From Rhodocyclales bacterium (GTDB lineage: Bacteria > Pseudomonadota > Gammaproteobacteria > Burkholderiales > Rhodocyclaceae): DNA of 64,000 nucleotides. The stretch is from positions 248,001 to 312,000 of the forward strand of contig JACRMV010000004.1 in NCBI GenBank assembly GCA_016235025.1, given 5' to 3'. The notes below the pieces were generated by a model. It searched no databases. It was not told where the DNA came from and saw nothing but the letters and a program-made list of their open reading frames with translations. This document shows, in pieces, positions 30,405-43,197 of this stretch. How positions within the stretch are numbered: position 1 is the stretch's first letter; every line of letters starts with the position of its first letter. A program made the position numbers and the translations under genes.

Positions 30405-30538
30405 TTTTTCTCCTCCCGCCATCGACACCCAGCCACCTCCCTATCGATCATGCAGCCAGGTGGCCGGGGTGTGCCGCAGGTTCTTTTGATTTTCCGCAAA
30501 AAGTATGGTCGCCCCACAGAGGTGCGTCAATATGCAAA

Positions 30539-30561
30539 AAGTGTCATTAAGTGTGACACTT
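30539..30561. promoter_or_regulatory. Inverted repeat, likely upstream activator site
   Basis: AAGTGTCA at 30539-30546 and TGACACTT at 30554-30561 are perfect 8-bp arms around a 7-bp spacer. Location and symmetry suit binding of a dimeric Fis-type HTH. That the adjacent AcoR-like protein is the binder is inference. Confidence 0.65.
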
Positions 30562-30845
30562 GCCATCGATATTTTCGTGATGCCATTTGTCTGTGTGCGC
30601 TGGAATAAATATGGGCGCGCTGAATCTCCGAATTGCGCCAAGAAGTGATGGCACTCAAGCAGTTAAGGAAAACCCGGGTGCATGCTGGCTTGCCTGGCCG
30701 CCAGCAGTAATGTCGTCAGCAGGGCAACTTCATTGTCCTGCCGGCTAAATAAGTGTTCCGAAACGTTACGCTTCCAGTGCCGCGTTAACCCATATTACCC
30801 CGGCTGGCGGGCCAAGTGCCTTGCTGCAAAAGGAATTCGGCAAGA

Positions 30846-30861
30846 TGGCACGAATACTGCT
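30846..30861 (+). promoter_or_regulatory. Sigma-54 promoter (-24/-12) for the aldehyde dehydrogenase
   Basis: TGGCACGAATACTGCT matches the consensus TGGCACG-N4-TTGCW at all but one position, with the required GG-N10-GC spacing. It lies about 63 bp before the dehydrogenase ATG. Confidence 0.85.
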
Positions 30862-30923
30862 TGAGTCTCGACACCCCTGAGCGGGGCCACGCAAGTCATT
30901 ATTCATACTACAAGGAGATTCGA

Positions 30924-32444
30924 ATGCTTTACGCACTCCCCGGAGCCGCCGGCGCCAAAGTCCAATTCAAGGCCAAATACGACAACTTCATCGGGGGCAA
31001 GTGGGTCGCACCGGTCAAGGGCCAGTATTTCGATGTGATTACCCCCATCACCGGCAAATCGTACACGCAGGCTGCCCGTTCCACCGCCGAGGATGTCGAA
31101 CTGGCGCTGGATGCTGCGCATGCCGCTGCCGACTCGTGGGGCCGCACCCCGATCGCCGCGCGCTCCAATATCCTGCTCAAGATTGCCGATCGCCTCGAAC
31201 AGAATCTGGAGTTGCTGGCCTATGCCGAGACCGTGGATAACGGCAAACCGATCCGTGAAACGCTGAATGCCGATATTCCCCTGTCCGTCGACCACTTCCG
31301 ATATTTTGCCGGCTGCCTGCGCGCCCAGGAGGGTTCGTTGAGTGATATCGACGAGAATACCGTGGCTTATCATTTCCATGAGCCGCTCGGCGTTGTGGGC
31401 CAGATCATTCCCTGGAACTTTCCGATCCTGATGGCCGCCTGGAAGCTGGCTCCGGCCATCGGCGCGGGCAACTGCGTGGTGCTCAAACCGGCGGAATCGA
31501 CCCCGATTTCGATTCTGGTGCTGATCGAACTGATTGCCGATCTGCTGCCCCCGGGCGTGATTAACATCGTCAACGGTTTTGGCCGCGAAGCCGGTTTCCC
31601 GCTCGCCACCAGCAGCCGCATCGCCAAGATCGCCTTCACCGGCTCGACCTCCACCGGCCGCGTTATCGGCCAGGCCGCTGCCAACAATCTGATTCCGGCC
31701 ACCCTGGAACTCGGTGGCAAATCGCCCAATGTCTTCTTCGCCGACGTGGCCGCAGCCGACGACGCTTTCCTGGACAAGGCCATCGAAGGCATGGTTCTGT
31801 TTGCCTTCAACCAGGGCGAAGTGTGCACCTGCCCATCGCGTGCGCTGATCCAGGAGTCGATCTACGATCGCTTCATCGAACGTGCCATCGCCCGCGTCAA
31901 GGCCATCAAGCAGGGCAACCCGCTGGATACCGAGACCATGATCGGAGCCCAGGCATCCCAGGAGCAAATGACCAAGATCATGTCCTATCTCGACCTTGGC
32001 AAGCAGGAAGGCGCCCAGTGCCTGGTCGGCGGCAATCGTGCCGAACTCCCCGGCGACCTGACCGGCGGTCATTACATCCAGCCGACCATGTTCAAGGGCC
32101 ACAACAAGATGCGCATCTTCCAGGAAGAAATCTTCGGCCCGGTATTGGCCGTGACCACCTTCAAGGACGAAGCCGATGCACTGGCCATTGCCAATGACAC
32201 CATCTACGGTCTGGGCGCTGGCGTGTGGAGCCGTGACGGCAACACCGCCTACCGCATGGGTCGTGGCATCCAGGCTGGCCGCGTCTGGGTCAACTGCTAC
32301 CATGCCTACCCCGCGCATGCCGCGTTCGGTGGCTACAAGCAGTCCGGTATCGGTCGCGAAACCCACAAGATGATGCTGGATCACTACCAGCAGACCAAGA
32401 ACCTGCTGGTCAGCTACAGCCCGAACAAACTGGGCTTCTTCTGA
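30924..32444 (+). CDS. NAD-dependent aldehyde dehydrogenase (AldB/ExaC/AcoD type)
   Basis: A 506-residue class-III-fold ALDH. The catalytic Cys is C301 in [12 protein letters not shown] and the general-base Glu is E262 in [21 protein letters not shown] and FTGSTSTGR form the NAD site. The GEVCTCPSR version groups it with AldB, ExaC and AcoD, which oxidise acetaldehyde and similar short aldehydes. AAGGAG (30912-30917) precedes the ATG. A sigma-54 promoter and a divergent activator control it, and a DUF779 gene follows, a pairing often seen for this ALDH type. Confidence 0.94.
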   Translation: MLYALPGAAGAKVQFKAKYDNFIGGKWVAPVKGQYFDVITPITGKSYTQAARSTAEDVELALDAAHAAADSWGRTPIAARSNILLKIADRLEQNLELLAYAETVDNGKPIRETLNADIPLSVDHFRYFAGCLRAQEGSLSDIDENTVAYHFHEPLGVVGQIIPWNFPILMAAWKLAPAIGAGNCVVLKPAESTPISILVLIELIADLLPPGVINIVNGFGREAGFPLATSSRIAKIAFTGSTSTGRVIGQAAANNLIPATLELGGKSPNVFFADVAAADDAFLDKAIEGMVLFAFNQGEVCTCPSRALIQESIYDRFIERAIARVKAIKQGNPLDTETMIGAQASQEQMTKIMSYLDLGKQEGAQCLVGGNRAELPGDLTGGHYIQPTMFKGHNKMRIFQEEIFGPVLAVTTFKDEADALAIANDTIYGLGAGVWSRDGNTAYRMGRGIQAGRVWVNCYHAYPAHAAFGGYKQSGIGRETHKMMLDHYQQTKNLLVSYSPNKLGFF

Positions 32445-32513
32445 TCAAATGGACGTGATGCGGGGACTCTGCCCGCACCACGCTTGCCCGGCAGGGCAGG
32501 ATGGAAGACTGCG

Positions 32514-32541
32514 GGGCGGCTTGCGGGCCGCCCTGTTTTTT
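32514..32541 (+). terminator. Intrinsic terminator between aldehyde dehydrogenase and DUF779 genes
   Basis: Arms GGGCGGC (32514-32520) and GCCGCCC (32527-32533) close a 6-nt loop and are followed by TGTTTTTT. It probably lowers expression of the DUF779 gene relative to the dehydrogenase. Confidence 0.8.
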
Positions 32542-32566
32542 CATCAATTCAGACAAGGAGCGAACA

Positions 32567-32944
32567 ATGGTTGAGCGCGTAATAGCAACCGATGCAGCAC
32601 TTGAGCTCATCGAGGTGCTGAAGAAAAAGCATGGCCCGGTTTTTTTCCACCAGTCCGGCGGATGCTGCGACAACAGTGCGGCCAACTGCTATCTCCCCGG
32701 CGACCTGACGATTGGCGCCAATGACGTCCATCTGGGCGACATCGGCGGCAGCCCGTTTTATATCAGTGCGAGCCAGTACGAGTACTGGAAACATACCCAG
32801 CTGATCATCGACGTGATCGAAGGCGGGCAGGGCGGCACATTTTCGATTGAAGCATCGGAAGGCAAGGCATTCCACACCCGTTCCCGGCTGTTTACCGACG
32901 ACGAATGGGCCGAGTTGAAGGTGGCCGGGCTGGTAACCGACTAA
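32567..32944 (+). CDS. DUF779 protein
   Basis: A 125-residue protein of the DUF779 family, whose members typically sit next to acetaldehyde dehydrogenases. A Cys-rich stretch is conserved (HQSGGCCDNSAANCYLPGD), then FYISASQYEYWKHTQLIIDV and the C-terminal FTDDEWAEL. The clustered cysteines could bind metal or undergo redox change, but no activity is established. The ATG at 32567 follows AAGGAG at 32555-32560. Confidence 0.85.
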   Translation: MVERVIATDAALELIEVLKKKHGPVFFHQSGGCCDNSAANCYLPGDLTIGANDVHLGDIGGSPFYISASQYEYWKHTQLIIDVIEGGQGGTFSIEASEGKAFHTRSRLFTDDEWAELKVAGLVTD

Positions 32945-33020
32945 AACCGGGCTCCCCGGCGTTCCTGCGCGGCGGGCGGATGGAGTCTGCCGCGCAGCGA
33001 GCGGGGCGAAGCGCTGTTCC

Positions 33021-33066
33021 CGCCGTCGCGCCAGCGCCAGCGCGGTGCGTCCTTGCAGGAACTTTT
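33021..33066 (+). repeat. Long form (46 bp) of the dispersed element, copy B, intergenic
   Basis: CGCCGTCGCGCCAGCGCC opens it, identical to copy 2 at 6667. The insert beginning AGCGCGGTGCGTCC and the final ACTTTT follow. Bases 33030-33066 match 14837-14873 in thiL except at two positions. It sits about 55 bp before ybiT. Confidence 0.75.
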
Positions 33067-33119
33067 AGCGGGTGCACCCAGTAGAATGCACGCCTCGCTG
33101 TTTTTCCGGTCGCACTCCC

Positions 33120-34751
<1,632 letters not shown>

Positions 34752-34820
34752 CGATTTTGAAACCTGCCGGCTGCCGGGACGCAAGCGTTTCCGGCGGGCG
34801 ACTCACCTGACAAGCGCGCC

Positions 34821-36775
<1,955 letters not shown>

Positions 36776-36779
<4 letters not shown>

Positions 36780-37975
36780 AAGCCGACCTGCCCGAACCCT
36801 CGCCGGATGCCCGCGCCGCCAGCGCCGCGCTGATGCGCATCATCGCAGCCGAGATCAAGGCCAGCGGCTGGATGTCCTTCGCCCGCTACATGGAGCTGGC
36901 GCTCTACGCGCCCGGCCTCGGTTATTACAGCGGCGGCTCGCGCAAATTCGGCGATAACGCTTCGGGCGGCGATTTCGTCACCGCACCGGAATTGACCCCG
37001 CTGTTCGGCCAGGCGCTGGCGCGGCAGGTGGCGCAGGTGCTGGCCGCCTCTGTGCCACAGGTCATCGAAGCCGGCGCCGGCAGCGGGCATCTGGCCGCAG
37101 ACATGCTGCTGGCGCTCGATGCAATGGGCTCTGCGCCAGAGCGTTATTCAATCCTCGAACTCTCCGGCGAATTGCGTGCGCGCCAGGTGGCGACGCTTGC
37201 CGAACGTGCGCCGCAATTTCTTGGGCGTGTCGAATGGCTCGATGAATTGCCCGGGAAATTTTCCGGCTGCCTGATCGGCAACGAGGTGCTTGATGCGATG
37301 CCCACGCATGCGCTGCGCTGGAGCGAGGAAGGTTTGCTTGAACGCGGTGTCGGCTTGCGCACAGGCGCCGAGAGTGAGCAGTTGCTCGTCGCCGAACGTC
37401 CGGCCGGTGCTGCGTTGCAAGCCGCTGCCCGCGAGATTCCCGTCACCGCCCCTTATCGTGGCGAGGTCAGCCTTGCCGCGCGTGCCTGGGTGGCCGAGCT
37501 GGCGCGGCGGCTGGAAAAAGGCGCGATGATCCTGCTCGACTACGGACTGCCGCGCCGCGAGCTGTACCACCCGCAGCGCAACGGCGGCACGCTGCGCTGC
37601 CACTACCGGCACCGCGTGCATGACGACCCGTTCTGGTTTCCCGGCCTCTCCGACATCACCTCGCATGTCGATTTCACCGCCGTGGCCGAAGCCGGCTTCG
37701 ATGTCGGCCTGGGCGTACTCGGCTACACCAGCCAGGCGCAGTTCCTGATGAATTGCGGGATTGGCGAGCTGCTGCAGGAAAAACTCGGCGCTGGTGGTAC
37801 GGCAAGAAATGCGGCAAGGCCCGACAAACAAGCCGCCCTGCGCGCCCAGGGCGCCGTCAGCGTGCTGCTCTCGCCCAACGAGATGGGCGAGCTGTTCAAG
37901 GTGATCGCGCTGGGCCGCGGCATGCCGCAACCGCTGCTGGGATTCTTGCGCGGCGACCGCACGCACGCGCTGTAG
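36776..37975 (+). CDS. SAM-dependent methyltransferase, MidA/NDUFAF7 family (DUF185)
   Basis: A 399-residue protein: ARYMELALYAPGLGYYSGG, then DFVTAPELTPLFGQALARQV and the SAM-binding VIEAGAGSGHLAADML, followed by GNEVLDAMPTHALRW and ILLDYGLPRRELYHPQRNGG. Mitochondrial NDUFAF7 methylates a complex I arginine; bacterial targets are not established. It is coupled to yheS by a 4-nt overlap and ends before a bidirectional terminator. Confidence 0.88.
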
Positions 37976-37999
37976 GCACAGAAACCCTCATGCCAGAAA

Positions 38000-38032
38000 C
38001 GAGAACCCCGCCGTGGCGGGGTTCTCGTTTTT
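38000..38032. terminator. Bidirectional terminator between converging genes
   Basis: Perfect 13-bp arms CGAGAACCCCGCC and GGCGGGGTTCTCG at 38000-38027, with TTTTT on the plus side and an A-rich stretch on the left. It serves the MidA gene (plus) and probably the TonB receptor gene (minus). Confidence 0.9.
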
Positions 38033-38045
38033 GCTGCAACAGGGG

Positions 38046-40322
38046 TCAGAACTTGTAGTTGATTCCCGCGTAGAGCGAGCGCCCCATGCCAGGCACCGCA
38101 ATGCCCCAGGCAGGCGAGCTTGTCGCTGTGGTTGACATCGTTGTTCCCTGGCCAACATAGGCGCCGCCCAGGGGAAGGTAATAGTGCCTGTCGAACAGGT
38201 TCTCGATGCCGAAATCGACGCGCGCCTGTTTCCAGGAATAACTGCCGCGCAGATTGACCAGGCTGTAGCCCGGCGTCCTGATCTCGTTGCGTGCGTCAGA
38301 AACCGCGCTCTTGTCCTTCACCATCGCCAGCTCGATGCCGTTGTCCCAGCCGCCCCGTTTTTGCGTCAGTGTCAGCTTGGTGTTGAGCGGCATGATGTTG
38401 TACAGATCGTCTCCCGTGTCGCGGTTCTTGCCGTTGGTGTAGTTCAACACGCCTTTCAGGCCCCATTCGCCCCAGCCGTTCCTGGCCAGCGGCATCCTGC
38501 CGGAAAGATCGAGACCGTACAGCCGCGCCGACTGGTTGGTGAACTTGAGCACCGTGAATTGGTTGGTCAGCAGGGACGTTTGCGGCAGGTTGGTCGCGCC
38601 GTTCCATTGCACGGCATCGATGTAGTCGGTGACCCGTGTGTAATAGGGCGTGGCCTTGAATTCCCAGTCGCGGTTGGCCGCGTGCCAGTCGAAGGTGGCC
38701 GACAGCGTATGCGCTTTTTCCGGCTTGAGATCGATGTCACCCAGGTAGCCATTGCCATCGCCGACATAGTTGTTCATCAAAGCGGCCATCTGCCAGGTAG
38801 ACCAGGTGTAGCGCTCATAGAGATTGGGCGAACGCACCTTGCGGGCAAAGCCGAACTCGATGTCCTGCGTCGCGCTCGGCGTGTATCTGGCCAGGGCGGT
38901 CAGATCCCAGTTGTTGTCGGTTTTCTCATGACTCCTGGCGTTGAAGGCGGTACTGTCGCGCAGCTGATTGGATCCCATGCCGTCCGTTGCCGCATAACCG
39001 CTGACGTTCCCGGCATCGGTCTTGACATGCTCGTAGCGCAGGCCCAGCAGCGTCATCCACTGCGGGCGGGCGCGTCCCTCCCATTCGGCGAACAGTGCGG
39101 TGCGATCGCGCTGGCCGTCGCTGATGTTGTAGAACGTTCCTGGCCACATCACGGCGCCGGACGGCGGCCACCAGTCATTCAATGTGTACTGCTGAACCTC
39201 GCCGCCGAGACGCAGGATATCGTTCCTGGTCAGATCGATACTGGCCTTGGCGCTGACGCCGGTCGTTTTGCTTTCGGTATCCATCGGCATCCCGGCAGCG
39301 CAGGCCGCGCTGATCGGTGAGCAGGGCGTGCCATTGGTCGCCAAGCTGCCACCGGAGCCTGAACCGTACCAGAACCGTTTGTCATCGCCGAAGTCCATAT
39401 GGTGCTTGACCGTCTCGCGGTACGCCCGCGCTTCCAGCGCACCCCAGTCGAACTGGCCGAGATAGCGCAGGTTGAAGCGGTGCGCGGTGTTGCCCAGCAT
39501 GTCCATGCGCTGGTTGGGGTAGAGCTCGAAGGGAATGTCCTGGTAGGCGAACCTGGCCTCAAGCAGATGGTTTGCGCTCTTCAGCGCAAAGCCCAGCGTG
39601 TGGTTTTCGCTCTTGTAGGCGGTGGAGCCGACTTCGTCGAGCGGCAGGGTGTGCCCCACGCGGCCGGTGGCTGTTGTCGTCTTGAAGTCCTTGCCCGCGG
39701 TGTAGTTATCGGCCTGGCTCACCGCCCCGCTGTAGCTGACGCTGAACCTCTCGTTGGCCCAGGTAGCGGCGACATTGCCGCCGCGGGCATTGTTGTTGCT
39801 GCGATAGAAAGCGCCAACCTGTCCCTTGACCAGCGCGCCCTGGCCCGGCGCGGCGAATTCCGGCGCCGGCGTCTCGGCGACGACGGTGCCGCCGATGCTG
39901 TCACCCCCCAGGCTCACCGGCGTGATCCCGGCATAGACCTTGAGCGTGCCGACATTGCTCGGATCGAGATAGGAGAGCGGCGAATTCATGTGGTTCGGAC
40001 ACGAAGAAATCAAATCCATGCCATCGACCTTTATGCGCAACCTGTCATCGGCAAGGCCGTGAATCGCCGGCAGGCTGGAAACGCCCCCCGCACCATACAG
40101 GCTGACGCCGGGAATATCCTGCAACAGGTTGGCGGTATCGCTGGTGGCCGCCGGCAAGGTGGACAAGGTGCCGGCGCTGGCAGCGTTCAGCGGCTGCACA
40201 TCGTCCTTGCTGGCGGTAACGACCACCGGCGGCAACGTGGTTTCATCGGCGGCAAAGGCATGGGCTGCCAAAGCAGCCTGCAACGCGGCGGCAACCGAGA
40301 GCAGACGGGGAAAATGTTTCAT
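38046..40322 (-). CDS. TonB-dependent copper receptor, OprC/NosA-like
   Basis: A 758-residue outer-membrane receptor: signal peptide (LLSVAAALQAALAAHAFA), a TonB-box-like PPVVVTAS, a plug domain from about 45 to 170 and a barrel ending in the C-terminal aromatic YAGINYKF. Two features match the known OprC copper site: CPNHM (C108 to M112, pattern CxxxM) and HHM at 307-309 (HxM). This makes copper the best guess; NosA relatives support nitrous oxide reductase maturation. A 17-bp dyad lies 64 bp upstream of its start. Confidence 0.85.
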   Translation of the reverse strand: MKHFPRLLSVAAALQAALAAHAFAADETTLPPVVVTASKDDVQPLNAASAGTLSTLPAATSDTANLLQDIPGVSLYGAGGVSSLPAIHGLADDRLRIKVDGMDLISSCPNHMNSPLSYLDPSNVGTLKVYAGITPVSLGGDSIGGTVVAETPAPEFAAPGQGALVKGQVGAFYRSNNNARGGNVAATWANERFSVSYSGAVSQADNYTAGKDFKTTTATGRVGHTLPLDEVGSTAYKSENHTLGFALKSANHLLEARFAYQDIPFELYPNQRMDMLGNTAHRFNLRYLGQFDWGALEARAYRETVKHHMDFGDDKRFWYGSGSGGSLATNGTPCSPISAACAAGMPMDTESKTTGVSAKASIDLTRNDILRLGGEVQQYTLNDWWPPSGAVMWPGTFYNISDGQRDRTALFAEWEGRARPQWMTLLGLRYEHVKTDAGNVSGYAATDGMGSNQLRDSTAFNARSHEKTDNNWDLTALARYTPSATQDIEFGFARKVRSPNLYERYTWSTWQMAALMNNYVGDGNGYLGDIDLKPEKAHTLSATFDWHAANRDWEFKATPYYTRVTDYIDAVQWNGATNLPQTSLLTNQFTVLKFTNQSARLYGLDLSGRMPLARNGWGEWGLKGVLNYTNGKNRDTGDDLYNIMPLNTKLTLTQKRGGWDNGIELAMVKDKSAVSDARNEIRTPGYSLVNLRGSYSWKQARVDFGIENLFDRHYYLPLGGAYVGQGTTMSTTATSSPAWGIAVPGMGRSLYAGINYKF

Positions 40323-40385
40323 CGCGGGAATCCTCAGGCTGGAAAATGAGGATTCGATTATTTACCCGCTCAATCACATGGTCAA

Positions 40386-40402
40386 TGCGACAAATTGTCG
40401 CA
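40386..40402. promoter_or_regulatory. 17-bp perfect palindrome upstream of the copper receptor gene
   Basis: TGCGACA and TGTCGCA flank AAT at 40386-40402. The position suits an operator over the receptor promoter (minus strand). I cannot assign the regulator. Confidence 0.55.
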
Positions 40403-40420
40403 CCCTTGTGGCACAAGGGT
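40402..40420. promoter_or_regulatory. Second dyad next to the 17-bp palindrome
   Basis: ACCCTTGT and ACAAGGGT form 8-bp arms around a 3-nt spacer. This may be another operator half or a hairpin after the small acidic gene. It has no T-run, so a terminator is unlikely. Confidence 0.4.
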
Positions 40421-40494
40421 TTCGGCGAATCGAGCAGGTTTTGTGGCGCCCGTGCCGGGCGGCCGGTGGTTGTACGGCGGTGCTGTGCTGCGCG

Positions 40495-40704
40495 TTACTG
40501 CTGGTTGGAATACACCAGGTTGAGGAAAGCATCGGTGTCGAACACGAGCTCATCGGCAGCATGCGCTGTGGGCTCCTCGGCGCGCCGCTCCGCCAGCGCC
40601 GGGTTTTCCAGGGGGGGAATCCATCCCGCGTTGAGGACTTCCTCCTCGAACGCACCGAACTCGTCTTCGACGAAGACCTTGTCTTCTGTTTTGATGGTTT
40701 TCAT
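40495..40704 (-). CDS. Small acidic protein of unknown function
   Basis: A 69-residue protein (MKTIKTEDKVFVEDEFGAFE onward) with 15-16 acidic residues and the C-terminus FDTDAFLNLVYSNQQ. A GAGGAG sequence about 8 nt upstream of the ATG at 40704 supports translation. It precedes the copper receptor gene on the same strand. I recognise no family. A metal-related role is only suggested by position. Confidence 0.55.
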   Translation of the reverse strand: MKTIKTEDKVFVEDEFGAFEEEVLNAGWIPPLENPALAERRAEEPTAHAADELVFDTDAFLNLVYSNQQ

Positions 40705-40790
40705 TGCCCAGTCTCCTCGCATAAGCTGCCTGCAGAGAGTATTACGAGGTGCTCATCGGGATATCGAATTATTTGGCATGCGAGAGAAAT

Positions 40791-42074
40791 TCAGGCGGGA
40801 CTGTTGTTTTTTTGCCACGGCGCCACCTTGAGCAGCAACAGCATGCCCGGCGCCGCCAGCACGGCGCAAAGCAAAAAGAAGTTGAACCAGCCCATCTGTT
40901 CCACCAGCGTACCCGTGGCGGCATTGATGAAGGTGCGCGGCACGGCGGCGAGGCTGGTGAACAGCGCAAACTGCGTCGCGGTGTACAGCGGATGGGTCGC
41001 CCGCGCGATGAAGGCGACAAACGCCGCCGTGCCCAGCCCCACGCCCAGCGCCTCGAAGCCGATCACCAGCGCCAGCTGCGCCAGTTCCGCCGCGCCCACC
41101 GCGGCGCGCGGGCCCAGCCAGGCCAGCCAGGCAAAACCGAAAATCGACAGCAACTGCACCACGCCGAACAACCACAGCGCCCGATTGATGCCGATCTTCA
41201 CCATCCACAGCCCGCCCAGCAAGCCGCCGATCACCGCCGGCCACAAGCCCGCATTCTTCGCCACCACCCCGATCTGCGACTTGGCAAAACCCATGTCGAG
41301 ATAAAACGGCGTCGCCAGCGCGGTGCACATCGAATCGCCCAGCTTGTACAAAAAGATGAAGGCCAGGATCAGCGCCGCCTCGCGCCAGCCGGCGCGGGTG
41401 ATGAATTCATGGAACGGCTCGACTACCGCCTCGCGCAGCGTTTTCGGCGCGCTGCGGGCAATCACCGGTTCGGCGGCGAACAGCGCCAGCAACAGCCCCG
41501 GCAGCATGAACAGCGCGGTGATGATGAACACCTGAACCCACGGCAGATGGTCGGCCAGAATCAGCGCCAGCGAGCCCGGCACCAGCCCGGCGATGCGATA
41601 GGCATTGACATGCACCGAGTTGCCCAGGCCCATCTCGCGCTCCGGCAATATCTCGCGGCGAAAGGCATCCAGCGCAATATCCTGCGTTGCCGAAAACAGC
41701 GCGATGGCGACCGTCAGCCAGACGATGGAATCCAGCGCCGCCGCCGGCGACAAAAAGCCCAGCGCCGCAATCGAGAACAGCAAGCCGATCTGCGTTACCA
41801 GCATCCAGCCGCGCCGCCGTCCCTTGATACCCACGGGCGGCACATAGCGATCCAGCAGCGGCGCCCAGAGAAACTTCCAGGTATAGGGAAACTGGATCAG
41901 CGCGAACAGGCCGATGGTCTTCAGGTCAACCCCTTCCGAGCGCAGCCACGCCGGCAGCAGATTGAGCAGCAAATACAGCGGCAAGCCGGAAGAAAAGCCG
42001 GTGAACACGCAGAGCAGCATGCGCCGGTTGAGCAAAGGCTGAATCCACCCGGGACACGCGGGCCAGGCAGACAT
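40791..42074 (-). CDS. ampG: AmpG-like muropeptide permease (MFS)
   Basis: A 427-residue carrier with about 12 helices, matching AmpG: MLLCVFTGFSSGLPLYLLLN, LLPAWLRSEGVDLKTIGLFA, PYTWKFLWAPLLDRYVPP, then SATQDIALDAFRREIL and NAYRIAGLVPGSLALILAD. AmpG imports anhydromuropeptides for cell-wall recycling. Its ATG overlaps the final stop of the integrase pseudogene (TGATG), so the integron was joined directly to its 5' end and its original promoter may be lost or lie within the integrase remnant. Confidence 0.9.
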   Translation of the reverse strand: MSAWPACPGWIQPLLNRRMLLCVFTGFSSGLPLYLLLNLLPAWLRSEGVDLKTIGLFALIQFPYTWKFLWAPLLDRYVPPVGIKGRRRGWMLVTQIGLLFSIAALGFLSPAAALDSIVWLTVAIALFSATQDIALDAFRREILPEREMGLGNSVHVNAYRIAGLVPGSLALILADHLPWVQVFIITALFMLPGLLLALFAAEPVIARSAPKTLREAVVEPFHEFITRAGWREAALILAFIFLYKLGDSMCTALATPFYLDMGFAKSQIGVVAKNAGLWPAVIGGLLGGLWMVKIGINRALWLFGVVQLLSIFGFAWLAWLGPRAAVGAAELAQLALVIGFEALGVGLGTAAFVAFIARATHPLYTATQFALFTSLAAVPRTFINAATGTLVEQMGWFNFFLLCAVLAAPGMLLLLKVAPWQKNNSPA

Positions 42075-43037
42075 CAGAGCTTGTCCAGCGGACTTATCAC
42101 CCCACGCCCGCCCTTGTTCAGCACATGGGTGTAAATCATCGTCGTAGAAACATCGGAATGACCGAGCAATTCCTGCACCGTGCGGATATCCGAGCCACTT
42201 TCCAGCAGATGCGTCGCGAAGGAATGCCGCAGCGTGTGCGGCGTGGCCGGCTTGGTCAGATCGGCATCGCGTACCGCCTGCTTCATCGCGCGCTGCACGG
42301 ACTGATCCTGCACATGATGGCGGCGCGTCTCACCCAAGCGTGGATCGACCGCCAACTTCGCGGACGGAAACACATATTGCCAGCCCCAGTCGCGCGCCGC
42401 GCCGGGATATTTTCGCTCCAGCGCATAAGGTAGATAAACCGCCCCAAAACCTGCCGCCAGATCCTGCCGGTGCAATTCGCGCGCAGCGGCGTCACCAGCG
42501 CTGTCGGCAGCATCGTCACCCGGTCCTTGAAGCCCTTGCCGTCGCGCACCAGAATTTCCTTGCGGGAAAAATCGATATCCTTGACGCGCAGGCGCAGGCA
42601 CTTCATCAGCCGCAATCCTGCCCCGTACAGCAAGCTCGACATCAGCCAATGCGTGCCCGACAGGCGCGACAGCAGGGCCTGAACCTCGGTGTGAGTCAGC
42701 ACCACTGGCAGGCGCTTGGGCACCTTCGCCCGCTCGACGTTGTCGAGCCAGGGCAGTTCGACCTCAAGCACCTCCTTGTACAGAAACAACAGCGCGCTTT
42801 TCGCCTGATTCTGCGTAGACGCGGCGACCTGCCTTCGACTGCCAGATACGTCAGAAACGCCTCCACTTCAGATGCCCCAAGTTCGCGCGGATGCCGCTTG
42901 CCAAAATGCAGGATAAATCGTCTAATCCAATCGATATAAGTCTGCTCGGTACGGATGCTGTAATGCTTGAGGCGGATTTTCCCGCGCACTTGGTCGAGCA
43001 AACGAACGCCATCCGGCTGAGTCTTTTGATCCGTCAT
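42074..43037 (-). pseudogene. intI: Integron integrase (IntI), disrupted by two frameshifts
   Basis: Three overlapping frames together encode a nearly full-length tyrosine recombinase. The N-terminal part (LLDQVRGKIRLKHYSIRTEQ) runs from 43037 to about 42828. A missing base near 42826 shifts to the frame reading [20 protein letters not shown] and [20 protein letters not shown] second shift near 42482 leads to [20 protein letters not shown] and [20 protein letters not shown]. The [17 protein letters not shown] segment is the extra domain found only in IntI proteins. Catalytic HxxR and Tyr regions are intact in sequence but cannot be made as one chain. The integron can no longer recombine by itself. 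Confidence 0.9.
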
Positions 43038-43114
43038 TGTAGGAGGCACTAAAAATATGTATCACGATGATATGCATGCCATATTAAGCCAACATACTGA
43101 CGACAAACACGTCT

Positions 43115-43143
43115 TTGACGGATTATTTTCCGTCATTTAGGAA
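43115..43143 (+). promoter_or_regulatory. Possible cassette promoter Pc, with an internal dyad
   Basis: TTGACG (43115-43120) and TAGGAA (43138-43143) have 17-bp spacing and point into the cassette array. TGACGGA and TCCGTCA (43116-43135) are perfect 7-bp arms between these elements, so a repressor could act here. The -10 is weak. Confidence 0.4.
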
Positions 43144-43153
43144 GCCGACTTTA
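43144..43153 (+). repeat. Partial core of the dispersed element beside attI
   Basis: GCCGACTTTA, one mismatch from the ten-base core, directly before the attI crossover. The upstream part is not conserved, so this may be chance. Confidence 0.25.
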
Positions 43154-43154
43154 C

Positions 43155-43161
43155 GTTGGGC
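43155..43161 (+). other. attI-type crossover site
   Basis: GTTGGGC matches the integron core site GTTRRRY and lies about 120 bp from the integrase start, at the junction with the first cassette. Cassette 1 would start at 43156. The rest of attI was not delimited. Confidence 0.65.
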
Positions 43162-43197
43162 TTCACAGCAACACGTCATTATCCTGGGTGCTACAAA

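Larger units (their letters stand above)
30405..30923. promoter_or_regulatory. 519-bp control region between the sigma-54 activator and aldehyde dehydrogenase genes
   Basis: No convincing gene is present in this AT-richer stretch. It contains a dyad at 30539-30561 and a -24/-12 promoter at 30846-30861. The roughly 290-bp spacing between them is normal for enhancer-to-promoter looping by a sigma-54 activator. Confidence 0.8.

Noticed and set aside
30339-30608. Small plus-strand ORFs in the sigma-54 control region
   Set aside because: They overlap the activator start and the regulatory dyad, lack ribosome-binding sites and have no domain.
30768-30830. Second sigma-54 promoter at GGCGGGCCAAGTGCCTTGC
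   Set aside because: The GG and GC doublets are not 10 bases apart in any register, unlike the site at 30846.
40749-42134. A 461-codon open frame antisense to ampG
   Set aside because: Same reason: Arg/Gln-rich shadow of an MFS carrier. AmpG motifs on the other strand are decisive.
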